From: Pseudanabaena galeata CCNP1313
Lineage (GTDB): Bacteria > Cyanobacteriota > Cyanobacteriia > Pseudanabaenales > Pseudanabaenaceae
Assembly (NCBI RefSeq): GCF_029910235.1
Contig: NZ_CP112874.1
Coordinates: 310,001 to 374,000, forward strand
Direction: 5' to 3'
DNA: 64,000 bases
Positions 43,651 through 54,090 of the stretch are shown here, in pieces (position 1 is the stretch's first letter; the number at the start of each line of letters is the position of its first letter). The notes under the pieces are model-generated. The model was not told the origin of the DNA, did no database searches, and was given only the letters and a program-made list of their open reading frames with translations. Position numbers and translations under genes: made by a program.

Positions 43651-45510
43651 ATGCGGCGACTGATTAGAATATTTGTGATTGGACTGTTGAGCTTTGTCTT
43701 TGCGATCGCAGTAGGCGCTCAAAACTTTGTCCCCCCCACACAACTACATCTCACCTATCCACCGCTACAACATAAAACCACCAGCGATCGCCTGTTTTTT
43801 ATTGGTACGGCTCCCAAAGAAGGCAAGGTCAGTATTAATGGCAATCCCATCGAACGTACTGATGCTGGACATTTCGCTCCAAGTTTGCCGCTTGCCCTTG
43901 GAGAAAACAAGTTTGAGATCAAGTATGTCGATGCAACAGGCGATCGCCGTAATGAACGCCAGATCAATGTCAAAGTCTTACGGGAGTCTCGCATCACCTT
44001 ACCTCCTAAAGATATTGGTTTTATCCCAGAATCTCTATTCCCCACTGTCGATATTGCGCGACAACCCAATGAAAGAATCTGCTTCGATGCGATCGCCACA
44101 CCCAACGCCACGGCTCTAGTCAGAATAGGCGATCGCGAAATCCCCTTGTTACCTCGTCGTCGCAATATCCAATTACCACCAAATTCTTCAGTATTGACAG
44201 GCAATAACGAAGCCACTAGCGAATCACCTTCAGGATATTTTCGTGGCTGCACTACCTTTGAAACCGCCAGTAAACTAGGTCAACCTGAGTATGAAATGCG
44301 GATCAAGGATCAATCTGGCGATCGCGTGGTCAAGCAAAAAGCCAAAGGTAAAGTGGAGATTCTCTCTTCTCAAAATATCCAAGTTGCCGAAGTAACCGCG
44401 ATCGCTGCGGATGCTAGAACTGGTGCAAGTACTGATTTCTCACGACTCACGCCTTTACCTCAAGGAGTCAAAGACGTAGTTACAGGGCTTCAAGGCGATT
44501 GGCTCAGACTTGGCTATGGCGGCTGGGTACGCAAGAGCATGACGAAGATCCAACCAGCCGAGACTCCACCACCCTCAATTGTGCGAAGTATTAATACTAA
44601 GCGAGTTGTCAATCAAGCCAATCAAGCTGACTATCCTAATAATGTATGGACAGAGGTGACCATTCCCCTAGAAGTACCAGTACCAATCGCCATTAAACAG
44701 GGCGATCGTCTATTTACGCTGACACTATATAATGTGACTGCTCAAACAGATACGATTTCAATCGATCCAGAATCGATTATTAATAAGCTGGAATGGGTAC
44801 AAACTGACCCAAATAAGGTGACCTATACAATTAGTCTCAAACCCAAGCAGCAATGGGGATATAAAGTTCGCTATCAAGGGACAAACTTAATCTTATCCCT
44901 CAAGCATCCACCGATTCTTTCGTCTAATACATCAGATAATTCTCAACCACTTCAAGGCGTAAAAATTCTCATTGATGCAGGCCATGGCAGCGACCAAGAC
45001 CTAGGAGCGCGAGGTCCCACAGGATACCCCGAAAAAGATGTCAACCTGATCACATCAAAACTGTTCCAAACTGAATTGCAAAATCGTGGGGCAAAGGTGA
45101 GCATGACCCGCAATGATGATTCCGATATCCTATTGGAACCAAGGGTTGCCCAAATTGATCGTGAAGAACCAACACTAGCGATTAGCATTCATTACAATGC
45201 TCTGCCCGATCATGGCGATGCAATTAATACGTCAGGGATAGGAACCTTTTGGTACAATCCCCAAGCGCAAGATTTTGCCAAGTTTATTAATACCTACCTT
45301 TCTAAAAATCTAAATCGTCGTGATTATGGCGTTTTTTGGAATAATCTTGCCCTAGTCCGTCCCACAACTGCTCCATCCGTACTTTTGGAATTAGGTTTTA
45401 TGATTAATCCTGTTGAATTTGAATGGATTATCGATCCACAACAGCAAATGCTACTTGCTAAGACCCTCGCTGACGGCGTTACCGAATGGATTTTGAATGC
45501 TGCTAAGTGA
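43651..45510 (+). CDS. amiC: N-acetylmuramoyl-L-alanine amidase
   Basis: A 619-residue exported hydrolase. A signal peptide (LIRIFVIGLLSFVFAIAVGAQ) is followed by a long region with Ig/SH3-like segments (GKVSINGNPIERT; WLRLGYGGWVRKS) and a C-terminal Amidase_3 domain from about 430. It has all zinc/catalytic residues: LIDAGHGS, E in YPEKDVN, ISIHYNA and LLELGFM. It splits peptide from peptidoglycan and is needed for daughter cell separation in cyanobacteria. The next gene overlaps its 3' end. Confidence 0.93.
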   Translation: MRRLIRIFVIGLLSFVFAIAVGAQNFVPPTQLHLTYPPLQHKTTSDRLFFIGTAPKEGKVSINGNPIERTDAGHFAPSLPLALGENKFEIKYVDATGDRRNERQINVKVLRESRITLPPKDIGFIPESLFPTVDIARQPNERICFDAIATPNATALVRIGDREIPLLPRRRNIQLPPNSSVLTGNNEATSESPSGYFRGCTTFETASKLGQPEYEMRIKDQSGDRVVKQKAKGKVEILSSQNIQVAEVTAIAADARTGASTDFSRLTPLPQGVKDVVTGLQGDWLRLGYGGWVRKSMTKIQPAETPPPSIVRSINTKRVVNQANQADYPNNVWTEVTIPLEVPVPIAIKQGDRLFTLTLYNVTAQTDTISIDPESIINKLEWVQTDPNKVTYTISLKPKQQWGYKVRYQGTNLILSLKHPPILSSNTSDNSQPLQGVKILIDAGHGSDQDLGARGPTGYPEKDVNLITSKLFQTELQNRGAKVSMTRNDDSDILLEPRVAQIDREEPTLAISIHYNALPDHGDAINTSGIGTFWYNPQAQDFAKFINTYLSKNLNRRDYGVFWNNLALVRPTTAPSVLLELGFMINPVEFEWIIDPQQQMLLAKTLADGVTEWILNAAK

Positions 45511-46453
45511 TCCCAACCAATTTTGGTCTATCTTCCATTTTGGCGAACTGATCAATGCTTATATCCCATTGATGCTATGGACGGGCGTTGGTTTGGTAGC
45601 ATCTAGATTTGCGCCAATCAATACTTCCAAATTCATGGGTGTCACCCTTTATTGGGTAGGAGTACCACTGCAATTATTTGTCCTTGCCAGACACACGCAA
45701 TTTTCTGATACTCCCTATATTCCCTATGTGGCGATCGCGGCGCTGATTCTCAGTTGGCTATTGGCTCTAGTCGGTTGGCAGTTTGCAAAACAGGAAGATA
45801 GCGATCGCTCTAGTTTGGGTAGCTTTATTTTGGCGACGATGCTAGGCAATACAGGATTTGTGGGCTTGACTCTGACAACTTCTCTAGCAAGTTCTACCTA
45901 TGCGGATTGGGCAGTTTTATATAGTATCGCCAGTAATGTCGCTGGTAACTATGGAATTGCGGTTTTTATTGCTAGCTATTTTGGCAAAAGCGATGTGAAG
46001 CCGCCTTGGTGGAAGTTATTGCTGGATGTGGCGACTGTGCCGAGTCTCTGGGCTTTTGCGATTGGTTGGTATACGCGCCCCATAGGTTTACCTGAGGTGA
46101 TCGAGTCAGGGCTAGATATGGGGATATGGGTGACGATCGCCTTTGCTTTGTCTCTAGTGGGATTGCGATTAGGCAAAATCGAGAAGTGGGACAGTCTGAA
46201 ACCTGCGGCGATCGCTGCTTTTTTGCGTGTGGGAATTGTACCTTTAGCGATCGGTTTGGGAGCGACAATGTTTGGACTGCGCCATGATCCGCGACTAATT
46301 CTTACTTTAATGTCGGGTACGCCCACGGGTTTATCGGTGCTAATTCTTGCAGAAGTTTACAATCTTGATCGTGATTTACTAATTAGCACGATCGCCTTTT
46401 CTTTCATCGGACTAATCTTTATGCTGCCGATCTGGATCGTATTTTTTGGCTAA
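45497..46453 (+). CDS. AEC family transporter
   Basis: A 318-residue membrane protein with about ten membrane segments and the AEC (auxin efflux carrier-like) pattern: LWTGVGLVASRFAPINTSKFM near the start, LATMLGNTGFVGLTLT in the first half and TLMSGTPTGLSVLILAEVYN in the second. It probably exports organic acids or similar solutes. The start overlaps the amidase gene by 14 bp; a later start is possible. Confidence 0.85.
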   Translation: MLLSDPNQFWSIFHFGELINAYIPLMLWTGVGLVASRFAPINTSKFMGVTLYWVGVPLQLFVLARHTQFSDTPYIPYVAIAALILSWLLALVGWQFAKQEDSDRSSLGSFILATMLGNTGFVGLTLTTSLASSTYADWAVLYSIASNVAGNYGIAVFIASYFGKSDVKPPWWKLLLDVATVPSLWAFAIGWYTRPIGLPEVIESGLDMGIWVTIAFALSLVGLRLGKIEKWDSLKPAAIAAFLRVGIVPLAIGLGATMFGLRHDPRLILTLMSGTPTGLSVLILAEVYNLDRDLLISTIAFSFIGLIFMLPIWIVFFG

Positions 46454-46522
46454 AGAATTCAATTCAATAAGGAGGCGATGTTTGATGGCGCAGCGAAGCC
46501 GCGCCATCAAACATCGCATCTT

Positions 46523-47143
46523 TTAATTCTGCAAAGTCTTGAGAACTGATGACATATCATTGTTCAAAATTGCGGTTACATTTAGCCACAAACCTAAAAA
46601 CTCTTGGCTACGGATAATTCCTGATTGATCAGGTTCTAATCTACTATATTTGCCATTTTCGAGAATGAACCAATCGATTTGACGATCTAATGTTCGCCAG
46701 ACGATGTATTCCTTTACGCCGTTACGTTCGTAGGTACGTTTTTTGCTGTGTAGATCGTAAGAAACTGTACTAGCAGCAATTTCAGCAATCAGTTCGGGTG
46801 CACCTGAAATATAACCATCATCATCTATTTTGGCACTGCCATCAACACGGAAAAGTACAGCATCGGGTTGAGGTTCGTTGTCGTCATCAAGCCTGACTGT
46901 TGGCTCAATACCAACTTCTAGCCCCTCGACCATTGATTGATAGGTAACTAGCCAGCCAATGATTTGGCTATGGGGTTTACCATGTGGGGTAAAGCGTAGG
47001 GGAGATGCCACGTGTACGATGCCTTCGATTAGTTCTGCTTTTTTGATATTAGATGCTGTATAACGCCGCTCAAATTCGTCTCGATTAAGGCGATCGCCAT
47101 TTTCGAGAATGGTTAGTGGTGATGAAGAGTTGGCAATAACCAT
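46523..47143 (-). CDS. Uma2 family putative restriction endonuclease
   Basis: A 206-residue protein. The PD-(D/E)XK pattern is EPQPDAVLFRVDGS, then APELIAEIAASTVSYDLHSKKRTYERNGVKEYIVW, the standard Uma2 core with D, E-I-A and K. It is the second Uma2 gene in the window and stands alone. A palindrome of 17-bp arms (about 46479-46517) lies directly downstream of its stop codon. Confidence 0.85.
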   Translation of the reverse strand: MVIANSSSPLTILENGDRLNRDEFERRYTASNIKKAELIEGIVHVASPLRFTPHGKPHSQIIGWLVTYQSMVEGLEVGIEPTVRLDDDNEPQPDAVLFRVDGSAKIDDDGYISGAPELIAEIAASTVSYDLHSKKRTYERNGVKEYIVWRTLDRQIDWFILENGKYSRLEPDQSGIIRSQEFLGLWLNVTAILNNDMSSVLKTLQN

Positions 47144-47227
47144 AGCTTTTATGAAGTTGTGCTTTTGGATATTTTAGCAGTGTTGGCTTTGGTTAGAGGC
47201 TTAGAGTTCCGACTTTTTTGGTGGTTT

Positions 47228-47284
47228 TGAAGGTAATAGCGAATCAAGAAATGGCTACGCCATTTCTTGATTCGCTATTACCCT
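47228..47284. repeat. Palindrome upstream of cysS
   Basis: AATAGCGAATCAAGAAATGGC and its exact complement meet at the centre TACG. It lies between the diverging Uma2 and cysS genes, about 110 bp before cysS. Confidence 0.8.
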
Positions 47285-47393
47285 TACTAAGTTTAATTAT
47301 CAATTGGTAAGTAGCATGATTAACAGATATTTTCGTAGCAAAGCCATGCTGTATAATTGCTTCGCGCCTAGATAATCGAAAATACTCAAATCC

Positions 47394-48836
47394 ATGACCC
47401 TTCGCCTCTACAACACACTTACTCGTCGCAAAGAAGACTTTATTCCCCTCGAAACGGGGATTGTGAAAATGTATGTTTGTGGTGTAACTGTCTATAACTA
47501 CTGCCACTTAGGTCATGCTAGAGCCTATGTAGTTTGGGACATGATTCGGCGCTATTTGGCGACAAAATATCAAATTAAATATGTTCAGAATATTACGGAC
47601 ATTGACGACAAGATCTTAAAAAAGGCGCAAGAAAATGACACAACCATGCAGGCGATCGCAGAGCAATATATCGCTGCCTACGATGAAGACATGGCAAAGC
47701 TGAATATTGCCCAAGCCGATGATTATCCTCGCGCTACAGAGACAATCCCCGAAATTGTTGATTTGATCCAGCAGTTAATCGATCGCAACTATGCCTATGC
47801 CTCTGGTGGCGATGTCTATTATGCAGTGCAGAAGTTTCCTTGCTATGGCAAGTTGTCGGGACGCAAACTCGAAGATATGCAAGCAGGGGCAAGTGGTCGC
47901 GTAGATGAACAGGAACCCTATAAGCGTTATCCCTTTGACTTTGCCTTATGGAAATCCGCTAAGCCCAATGAGCCTTTTTGGTCATCACCTTGGGGAAATG
48001 GAAGACCTGGTTGGCATATCGAATGCTCAGCGATGGTGCGATCGCGGTTAGGTGAAACGATCGATATTCATGCAGGTGGCACGGATTTACAGTTTCCCCA
48101 CCATGAGAATGAAATCGCGCAGTCCGAAGCGGCTTATGCAAAGCCACTTGCCAACTATTGGATGCATAACGGATTTGTGAATATTGATGGCGAGAAGATG
48201 TCGAAATCGCTAAATAATTTCACAACTATTCGGGATCTGGTTACTCATTTCCACCCAATGGCAATCCGTTTATTTATCTTGCAAGCGCAATATCGGCAAC
48301 CGATTGACTTTACCGAAGAAGCGATTAATGCGGCAACGAAGGGCTGGGAAACGATTCGCGATGGAATGCTGTTTGCAGCAGATTTTGGCGCAAAGTTAGG
48401 TTGGGAAAATATAGAAATTCCTACTCGAAGCGATGTAGGAGAAGCGATCGCCTGTTTTGAAGAAGCGATGGATGATGATTTTAATACTTCTGTGGCGATG
48501 TCCCATGTGTTTGAACTAGCTAAGAAATTACGCTCAGAGCGCAACTCGCTATCCCATGCAGGTAAAACTGCTGCGAGTTCTGAGGTTCTATTTCAAGATT
48601 GGCAAGCCCTTAGCTATATGACCAGCATTTTGGGTTTTGTTGCGAATATTAGCGATCGCCAAGTCACGGTGGAAAACATTAGTGATCCAGAAATAGAATC
48701 GCTAATTCAACAAAGGATTGAGGCTAAGAAGGCAAAAAATTATCAAGAAGGTGATCGCATTCGAGATGAGTTAAAAGCTTTAGGCATTACCCTCGTTGAT
48801 CAAAAAGATGGTACAACCCGATGGCTCAGGGCGTAA
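47394..48836 (+). CDS. cysS: Cysteinyl-tRNA synthetase
   Basis: A 480-residue class I synthetase. Motifs: MYVCGVTVYNYCHLGHAR (HIGH), QNITDIDDKI, WHIECSAM (zinc site with Cys and His), GGTDLQFPHHENEIAQSEA and KMSKSLNN (KMSKS). The length is as expected. It charges tRNA-Cys. The C-terminal DALR-type helices end at RWLRA. Confidence 0.97.
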   Translation: MTLRLYNTLTRRKEDFIPLETGIVKMYVCGVTVYNYCHLGHARAYVVWDMIRRYLATKYQIKYVQNITDIDDKILKKAQENDTTMQAIAEQYIAAYDEDMAKLNIAQADDYPRATETIPEIVDLIQQLIDRNYAYASGGDVYYAVQKFPCYGKLSGRKLEDMQAGASGRVDEQEPYKRYPFDFALWKSAKPNEPFWSSPWGNGRPGWHIECSAMVRSRLGETIDIHAGGTDLQFPHHENEIAQSEAAYAKPLANYWMHNGFVNIDGEKMSKSLNNFTTIRDLVTHFHPMAIRLFILQAQYRQPIDFTEEAINAATKGWETIRDGMLFAADFGAKLGWENIEIPTRSDVGEAIACFEEAMDDDFNTSVAMSHVFELAKKLRSERNSLSHAGKTAASSEVLFQDWQALSYMTSILGFVANISDRQVTVENISDPEIESLIQQRIEAKKAKNYQEGDRIRDELKALGITLVDQKDGTTRWLRA

Positions 48837-49525
48837 TTAATCATAAACTCACTAAATATATGGATAAATATCAACAGGTAAGAGAAGTCGGTACAAATGG
48901 CGATATAGCTGTCGCCATTCTTGTTAGGACATAAAACCCAGATAGTGTGAGGCGGCGCGAAGCGCCGCCTCACACTATCTGGGTTTTGATTTGTCCTGAT
49001 ACAGGTGGCTATAGCTATAACATCTCTCTGATGAGAATTATGGATTTGAGCTACTTAAGCGATCGCTTGTGATCAATAAAACAGTTCCACTATGGTGGGA
49101 TTAATACCAATTTATGAAGGTGTGCCAACACTTTTGTGAATTGATATTAATCATCGACGCTATCAAATTTCGTAAACACATCGAGAAATCTCCACTATAG
49201 GGCATCTCTAAAAATAGGCGTAGCATCTATTTTTAGAGATGCCCTTAAGGATTTTGTATAGTGTTGTGAGAGTGCGCCCCTTTGGGGCGCACTCTCACAA
49301 CCTATTTAGGATTGCTATAGTCTTGGATTGTACTCAAAAAAATTGAGAGGCTAATTGTCGTGAAAGCAGGATAATAGTGGATATTACTTGCTGGTGTTAT
49401 GATTCTAGCGCTTGCCCTATTAGAAACTATCATTGAAATTAAAAAGTGATTAGAAGACTCGACTCATGGGCTTACTAGACCATTGAATTAGTTTGTCGAA
49501 AGAAATGCAACAAAACCTTTAAATA
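48837..49525. repeat. Gene-free region with family E, G and other palindromes
   Basis: Contains a family E element (about 48902-49019, arms 48933-48958 and 48962-48987), a family G palindrome (49101-49150), a 19-bp palindrome (about 49199-49245) and an 18-bp perfect palindrome with TTT loop (49263-49301). No gene is supported; the last 100 bp is probably the radA promoter. Confidence 0.75.
48902..49019 (+). repeat. Family E element, copy 2
   Basis: Nearly identical to 16545-16650. The 26-bp arms are perfect, with a G at 48941 matched by C at 48979 where copy 1 has A (16583) and T (16621). The apex loop is GAA instead of AAA. The outer parts carry TATAGCTGTCGCCAT and GGCTATAGCTATA. Confidence 0.85.
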
Positions 49526-50959
49526 ATGGCAAAAGCAAAAAGTCGATATGTATGTAATAACTGCGGTGAAGACTTCCCGCAGATGTATGGGAAATGTCCC
49601 GCTTGCTCCAGTTGGGGAACCTTGCAAGAGGAACTGATACCTGTCATGTCTACAAATACCAATGCGATCGCCACATTCTCGCATCTTGGTACAGCCAAAT
49701 CCACGGGCAAGGCAAAACCTAGAGAATCCTTAACTCTCTCGCAAATTACCGACAATGACCAAGCCCGATCTCCTTCTGGGTATGAAGAACTCGATCGCGT
49801 ATTGGGTGGTGGCATTGTCGCAGGTTCCCTTGTGCTGATTGGTGGAGAACCGGGGATTGGCAAAAGTACGCTCTTATTGGGTATGGCGCAAAAATTGATG
49901 AGCCGCTATCCCACGCTCTATGTCTGTGCCGAGGAGTCAGCGCAACAGGTAAAACTGCGATCGCAAAGGTTGGGGATCTTAGAAGAGAATTCTGATGATC
50001 TCTATTTGTTAGCGGAAACGGATTTAGAAACTGTCTTAAGAGAATTACAATCTCTTCGACCCACGGTTGCGGTAATTGATAGTATTCAAGCGCTCTACTT
50101 CTCCAACTTAAATGCTGCCCCCGGTTCCGTTTCGCAAGTACGGGAATGCACGGCGGCGTTGATGCGAGTGGCTAAACGTGAGAATATCTCACTATTTATC
50201 GTTGGTCATGTGACTAAGGAAGGCTCGATCGCGGGGCCCAAAGTGTTAGAACATATGGTGGATACAGTTCTCTATTTTGAAGGCGATCGCTTTGCTACTC
50301 ATAGATTATTGCGATCGGTCAAAAATAGATTTGGAGCAACGCAGGAAATCGGTGTTTTTGAAATGATTGATCGCGGCTTGCGTGAGGTTTCCAATCCTTC
50401 GGAATTATTTCTCGGTAATCGTGATGAATCTGTCCCCGGAACTGCCACAATTGTTGCCTGTGAGGGAACACGCCCGATTGTGGTGGAATTGCAAGCCCTT
50501 GTCAGTCCTACCAGTTATTCTTCTCCACGTCGCACGACAACGGGTATTGAAACCAATCGCTTTCTGCAAATTCTCGCAGTTCTCGAAAAAAGAATTGGGA
50601 TTCCTTTATCAAAACTTGATGCTTATGTGGCGGCTGCGGGTGGATTGAATGTGGCGGAACCTGCGGTGGATTTGGGAGTAGCGATCGCTGTTGCTGCAAG
50701 TTTTCGCGATCGCACGGTAGATCCGCGCACAGTGATGATTGGTGAAGTGGGACTTGGTGGGCAGGTGCGCCCCGTATCGCAATTAGATTTACGTCTAAAG
50801 GAAGCGGCGAAGTTAGGATTTAAACGAGCCATTATTCCGAGTATGCAGGTGATGCAGGACTATGGAATGGAAGTTATTCCTGTGAGTAAAGTGCTCGATG
50901 CGATCGTGGCAGCTTTGCCACGCACTAAGTTTGAAGTTGCTAAACCTATCGATGAATAA
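49526..50959 (+). CDS. radA: DNA repair protein RadA
   Basis: A 477-residue protein. A zinc finger (CNNCGEDFPQMYGKCPACSSW) opens it. The RecA-like core has Walker A GGEPGIGKSTLL near 107, Walker B in VAVIDSIQAL and the KNRFG motif. A C-terminal Lon-like domain (SKLDAYVAAAGGLNVAEPAVDLGVA, then IGEVGLGGQVRPV) completes it. It is a branch-migration helicase acting in recombination with RecA. The stop codon is the first base triplet of a 45-bp palindrome. Confidence 0.96.
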   Translation: MAKAKSRYVCNNCGEDFPQMYGKCPACSSWGTLQEELIPVMSTNTNAIATFSHLGTAKSTGKAKPRESLTLSQITDNDQARSPSGYEELDRVLGGGIVAGSLVLIGGEPGIGKSTLLLGMAQKLMSRYPTLYVCAEESAQQVKLRSQRLGILEENSDDLYLLAETDLETVLRELQSLRPTVAVIDSIQALYFSNLNAAPGSVSQVRECTAALMRVAKRENISLFIVGHVTKEGSIAGPKVLEHMVDTVLYFEGDRFATHRLLRSVKNRFGATQEIGVFEMIDRGLREVSNPSELFLGNRDESVPGTATIVACEGTRPIVVELQALVSPTSYSSPRRTTTGIETNRFLQILAVLEKRIGIPLSKLDAYVAAAGGLNVAEPAVDLGVAIAVAASFRDRTVDPRTVMIGEVGLGGQVRPVSQLDLRLKEAAKLGFKRAIIPSMQVMQDYGMEVIPVSKVLDAIVAALPRTKFEVAKPIDE

Positions 50960-51055
50960 GTACTTGTGCAAAATAAATTACCAAAACCCGTAAAGTTGCG
51001 CCCCGAAGGAGCGCAACTTTACGGGTTTTGGTAATTTATTTTGCACAAGTACTTA
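50957..51055 (+). terminator. 45-bp perfect palindrome starting at the radA stop codon
   Basis: Arms 50957-51001 and 51011-51055 are exactly complementary over 45 bp, with a 9-nt loop. The left arm begins with the TAA stop of radA. Such a stem would terminate or protect transcripts, but it is far longer than a normal terminator and has no T-run of its own. Confidence 0.85.
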
Positions 51056-51229
51056 AGACGGTGTTTGAGAAGTTTTTTACCCCCTCTAACCCCCCCCCTT
51101 GCAAAGGGGGAGGATTTAAGTTTCTCCCCTTTGTAAGGGGGGATTAAGGGGGGTAAATGCAGAAATTTATGCTAGACAGGAGACTTCTAAAACAAGCTCT
51201 AAGTGATTGCTTGATTTATTCATCACTTT

Positions 51230-51748
51230 TTACTCTTCTACATTGATGGCTCCGTGAAACATATTCATCCCACAGGAAAATTGATAACTTCCTACGGTTT
51301 GCGGCGTAAACTCGATTGGGGTGGTTGCATTTAGCACCAAATCTTGAGCGATGTGGAACTCAGGAAATAGAACCTTTTCCAAACAGCTACTAGGATCGCG
51401 ACGTATAAACTTTAAGCGCACAGGTAGTCCACGTTTCACGTTTACTAGCGAAGGACTATAACCACCATCTACAGTGATGCTGATTTCTTGTACACCATTA
51501 CTTGTTTTTGCTTGTTGAGACTTTGGCTTACTGAAAAGAAACCACCATAGCTGAGTGCTGATTAGGGTTAGACCACCTACAGTTAAGCCGATTTTAAGCG
51601 CAAGAGGTTGTTCAATTCTTTGAAATTGAGGCGATCGCGTAGTATGGTCCTTAGCCATTCCACTCATTTCTGCTGCCGATGCACTTGAGGCGATCGCTCC
51701 CATAAAAGAGAGGCTAAGCATGAGGTTGATCAATTTAAGTTTTAGCAT
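51230..51748 (-). CDS. Cupredoxin-domain protein of the copper locus
   Basis: A 172-residue protein. A signal peptide (LMLSLSFMGAIASSASAAE) precedes a Met/His segment, one TM helix (IGLTVGGLTLISTQLWWFLF) and a cupredoxin-like domain from about 90: ISITVDGGYSPSLVNVKRG, SSCLEKVLFPEFHI, GSYQFSCGMNMFHGAI. The Cys, His and Met residues are those that bind copper in such domains. It follows copA by 11 bp and is therefore likely a copper-delivery or -storage partner at the membrane. Confidence 0.85.
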   Translation of the reverse strand: MLKLKLINLMLSLSFMGAIASSASAAEMSGMAKDHTTRSPQFQRIEQPLALKIGLTVGGLTLISTQLWWFLFSKPKSQQAKTSNGVQEISITVDGGYSPSLVNVKRGLPVRLKFIRRDPSSCLEKVLFPEFHIAQDLVLNATTPIEFTPQTVGSYQFSCGMNMFHGAINVEE

Positions 51749-51759
51749 AAGTGTATTTT

Positions 51760-54024
51760 CTAGTTAGTAACATTGGGACGGAATCCGCGTAGCCGCAAAG
51801 CATTAGTGACCACAGAGACAGAACTAAATGCCATCGCGCCACCTGCAATAATTGGATTGAGTAGCCACCCAAAGAAGGGGAAAAGAATCCCTGCGGCGAT
51901 GGGAATACCTGCAACGTTATAGATAAAAGCAAAGAAGAGATTTTGTTGGATATTGCGAATCGTGGCGCGGCTGAGTTGGATGGCGGTGACAATCCCTTGG
52001 AGATCGCCTGAGATCAGGGTAATATCGCTGGCGGCGATCGCCACATCCGTACCCGTACCGATCGCAATACCGACATTTGCTTGAGCCAAGGCAGGAGCGT
52101 CATTGATGCCATCGCCGACCATCGCGACGATCTTGCCTTCGGATTGCAACTCCTTGATTTTTGCCGCCTTTTGATCGGGACGCACTTGAGCAAAGACTCT
52201 CTTAATGCCAACTTCACGGGCGATCGCTTCAGCCGTTGGCAAATTATCACCTGTGAGCATCACAACTTCGATTTTCATTCGTTGTAAAGCATCAACCGCC
52301 GCATGGGAAGAAGCCTTAACTTGATCGGCTATTCCAATTAATCCTCTGGCTACGCTATCAACCGCAATCAACACCACTGTTTTACCGCCCACTTCCCAAG
52401 CATCTTGATATTGGTGCAATGCACTCGTATCAATTTTGAGTTCATCCATCCAGCGTCTTGTTCCAACTTGCACCAACGTATTACCAACTTTGCCTTGGAC
52501 TCCGCTACCAGAAATCGCCTCAAACTCAATCACATTAGGTAGATCCAGCCCTTGCTGTTTGGCATATTCTACAACTGCCTCCGCTAAAGGATGCTCTGAA
52601 TTACGCTCGATCGCTGCCACCAGTTGCAATAATTCTCTTTCTCCCCTCTCCTCTGTGGGAGAGTGGCTGGGGGTGAGGGCAAAAAAGTCCGTTACAGTGG
52701 GTTTACCTTCCGTAACGGTTCCTGTTTTATCTAAAACAATGGTTTGAATTTTATGGGCTAGTTCCAAACTGCCAGCATCTTTAATCAAGATGCCATTTTC
52801 TGCGCCTTTGCCAGTTCCCACCATAATCGAAGTAGGAGCCGCTAAGCCCAATGCACAAGGACAGGCAATAATCAGCACACCAACGGCGGAAATAGTCGCC
52901 AGTGTCAAGTTGCCCATAACGTTGAACCAGATCAAAAATGTCGCGATCGCGATGGAAATAACCACAGGTACAAACCAACCTGTCACTTGATCCGCCAATC
53001 TCTGAATCGGCGCTTTCGAGCCTTGAGCCTGCTGCACAAGCTGCACGATCTGTGCTAGTACGGTATCTTTGCCCACATGACTAGCTCGAATCTGTAAGCT
53101 TCCAGTTCTATTCATGGTCGCACCGATCACGCGATCGCCACTTTTCTTCTCAACGGGAATACTTTCGCCTGTAATCATGGATTCATCGACAGTGGAGTTA
53201 CCTGCGATCGCTTCGCCATCGACAGGAATTTTCTCCCCTGGACGCACAAGTACGACATCACCAATCAGCACATCTGCAATGGGAATATCAAATTCTTGAC
53301 CATCACGGAGGATTCGCGCCGTTTTTGGTTGCAATCCCATTAACTTCCGAATTGCGTCGGAGGTTTCTCCCTTGGCGCGATTCTCAAACAGTTTACCCAG
53401 TAAAATCAGCGTAATTACCACTACAGAAACCTCGTAGTAAACCTCAGGCTGTAAACCTTGAGCGATGAAGAAGCTAGGATTTAAGGTAACGGTGAGGGAA
53501 TAGCAAAAAGCCGCCATTGTACCTAATGCAATCAATGTATCCATCGTGGCGGTGTGATTCTTAAAGGCTTTCCACGCACCGATATAAAAAGAATTTCCAC
53601 ACCAAATCTGCACAGGTAGAGCAAGAACAAGCTGTAACCAAAAATTATGTAGCCAAGCAGGAATAAAGGGAATATTCAATCCTGTCATCATCGGTAGCGA
53701 ACCGATTACTAAAATTGTGCTAATCACACCACCTAATCCAACTTTGCGAGTTAAGTCCTGTAATTCAGTTAACCGTGCTTCTTTATCTGCATCTTCGCCA
53801 TTTGTCGATAAATCTGGCACAAATGCTTCATAACCAAGGTTAGTGATCGCTTTTTGAATCGCATCAGGACTAGTTTTTTGAGGATTGTAATCGATCGCTA
53901 TTTGCTCGATCGCAAAGTTGACATTACTGCTAGCCACACCAGCCAGTGATCGGGTCATTGATTCGATGCTACTGGCGCAAGAGGCACAGTGCATTCCTCG
54001 GAGCTTCATTGTTATCTTTGCCAT
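51760..54024 (-). CDS. copA: Copper-translocating P1B-type ATPase
   Basis: A 754-residue pump. One N-terminal metal-binding domain ([13 protein letters not shown]) is followed by TM helices, the actuator (GESIPVEK), the TM metal site [10 protein letters not shown], phosphorylation site [19 protein letters not shown] and hinge [15 protein letters not shown]. The CPC motif and HMA domain mark a Cu(I) transporter of the CopA/PacS/CtaA type. The gene is in an operon after the MerR regulator. Which membrane it serves cannot be told from sequence. Confidence 0.95.
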   Translation of the reverse strand: MAKITMKLRGMHCASCASSIESMTRSLAGVASSNVNFAIEQIAIDYNPQKTSPDAIQKAITNLGYEAFVPDLSTNGEDADKEARLTELQDLTRKVGLGGVISTILVIGSLPMMTGLNIPFIPAWLHNFWLQLVLALPVQIWCGNSFYIGAWKAFKNHTATMDTLIALGTMAAFCYSLTVTLNPSFFIAQGLQPEVYYEVSVVVITLILLGKLFENRAKGETSDAIRKLMGLQPKTARILRDGQEFDIPIADVLIGDVVLVRPGEKIPVDGEAIAGNSTVDESMITGESIPVEKKSGDRVIGATMNRTGSLQIRASHVGKDTVLAQIVQLVQQAQGSKAPIQRLADQVTGWFVPVVISIAIATFLIWFNVMGNLTLATISAVGVLIIACPCALGLAAPTSIMVGTGKGAENGILIKDAGSLELAHKIQTIVLDKTGTVTEGKPTVTDFFALTPSHSPTEERGERELLQLVAAIERNSEHPLAEAVVEYAKQQGLDLPNVIEFEAISGSGVQGKVGNTLVQVGTRRWMDELKIDTSALHQYQDAWEVGGKTVVLIAVDSVARGLIGIADQVKASSHAAVDALQRMKIEVVMLTGDNLPTAEAIAREVGIKRVFAQVRPDQKAAKIKELQSEGKIVAMVGDGINDAPALAQANVGIAIGTGTDVAIAASDITLISGDLQGIVTAIQLSRATIRNIQQNLFFAFIYNVAGIPIAAGILFPFFGWLLNPIIAGGAMAFSSVSVVTNALRLRGFRPNVTN

Positions 54025-54056
54025 TGGTTTTGCTTTTCTAAATAAGTATTTTGAGT

Positions 54057-54090
54057 GATGATGTGCCGCACTCTGGGCGGCACATCATCA
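54057..54090. repeat. Palindrome overlapping the merR stop
   Basis: Arms of 14 bp (TGATGATGTGCCGC on the minus strand and its complement) around a short centre. The TGA stop of the merR gene is part of the arm. It separates merR from copA and may cause partial termination. Confidence 0.8.
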
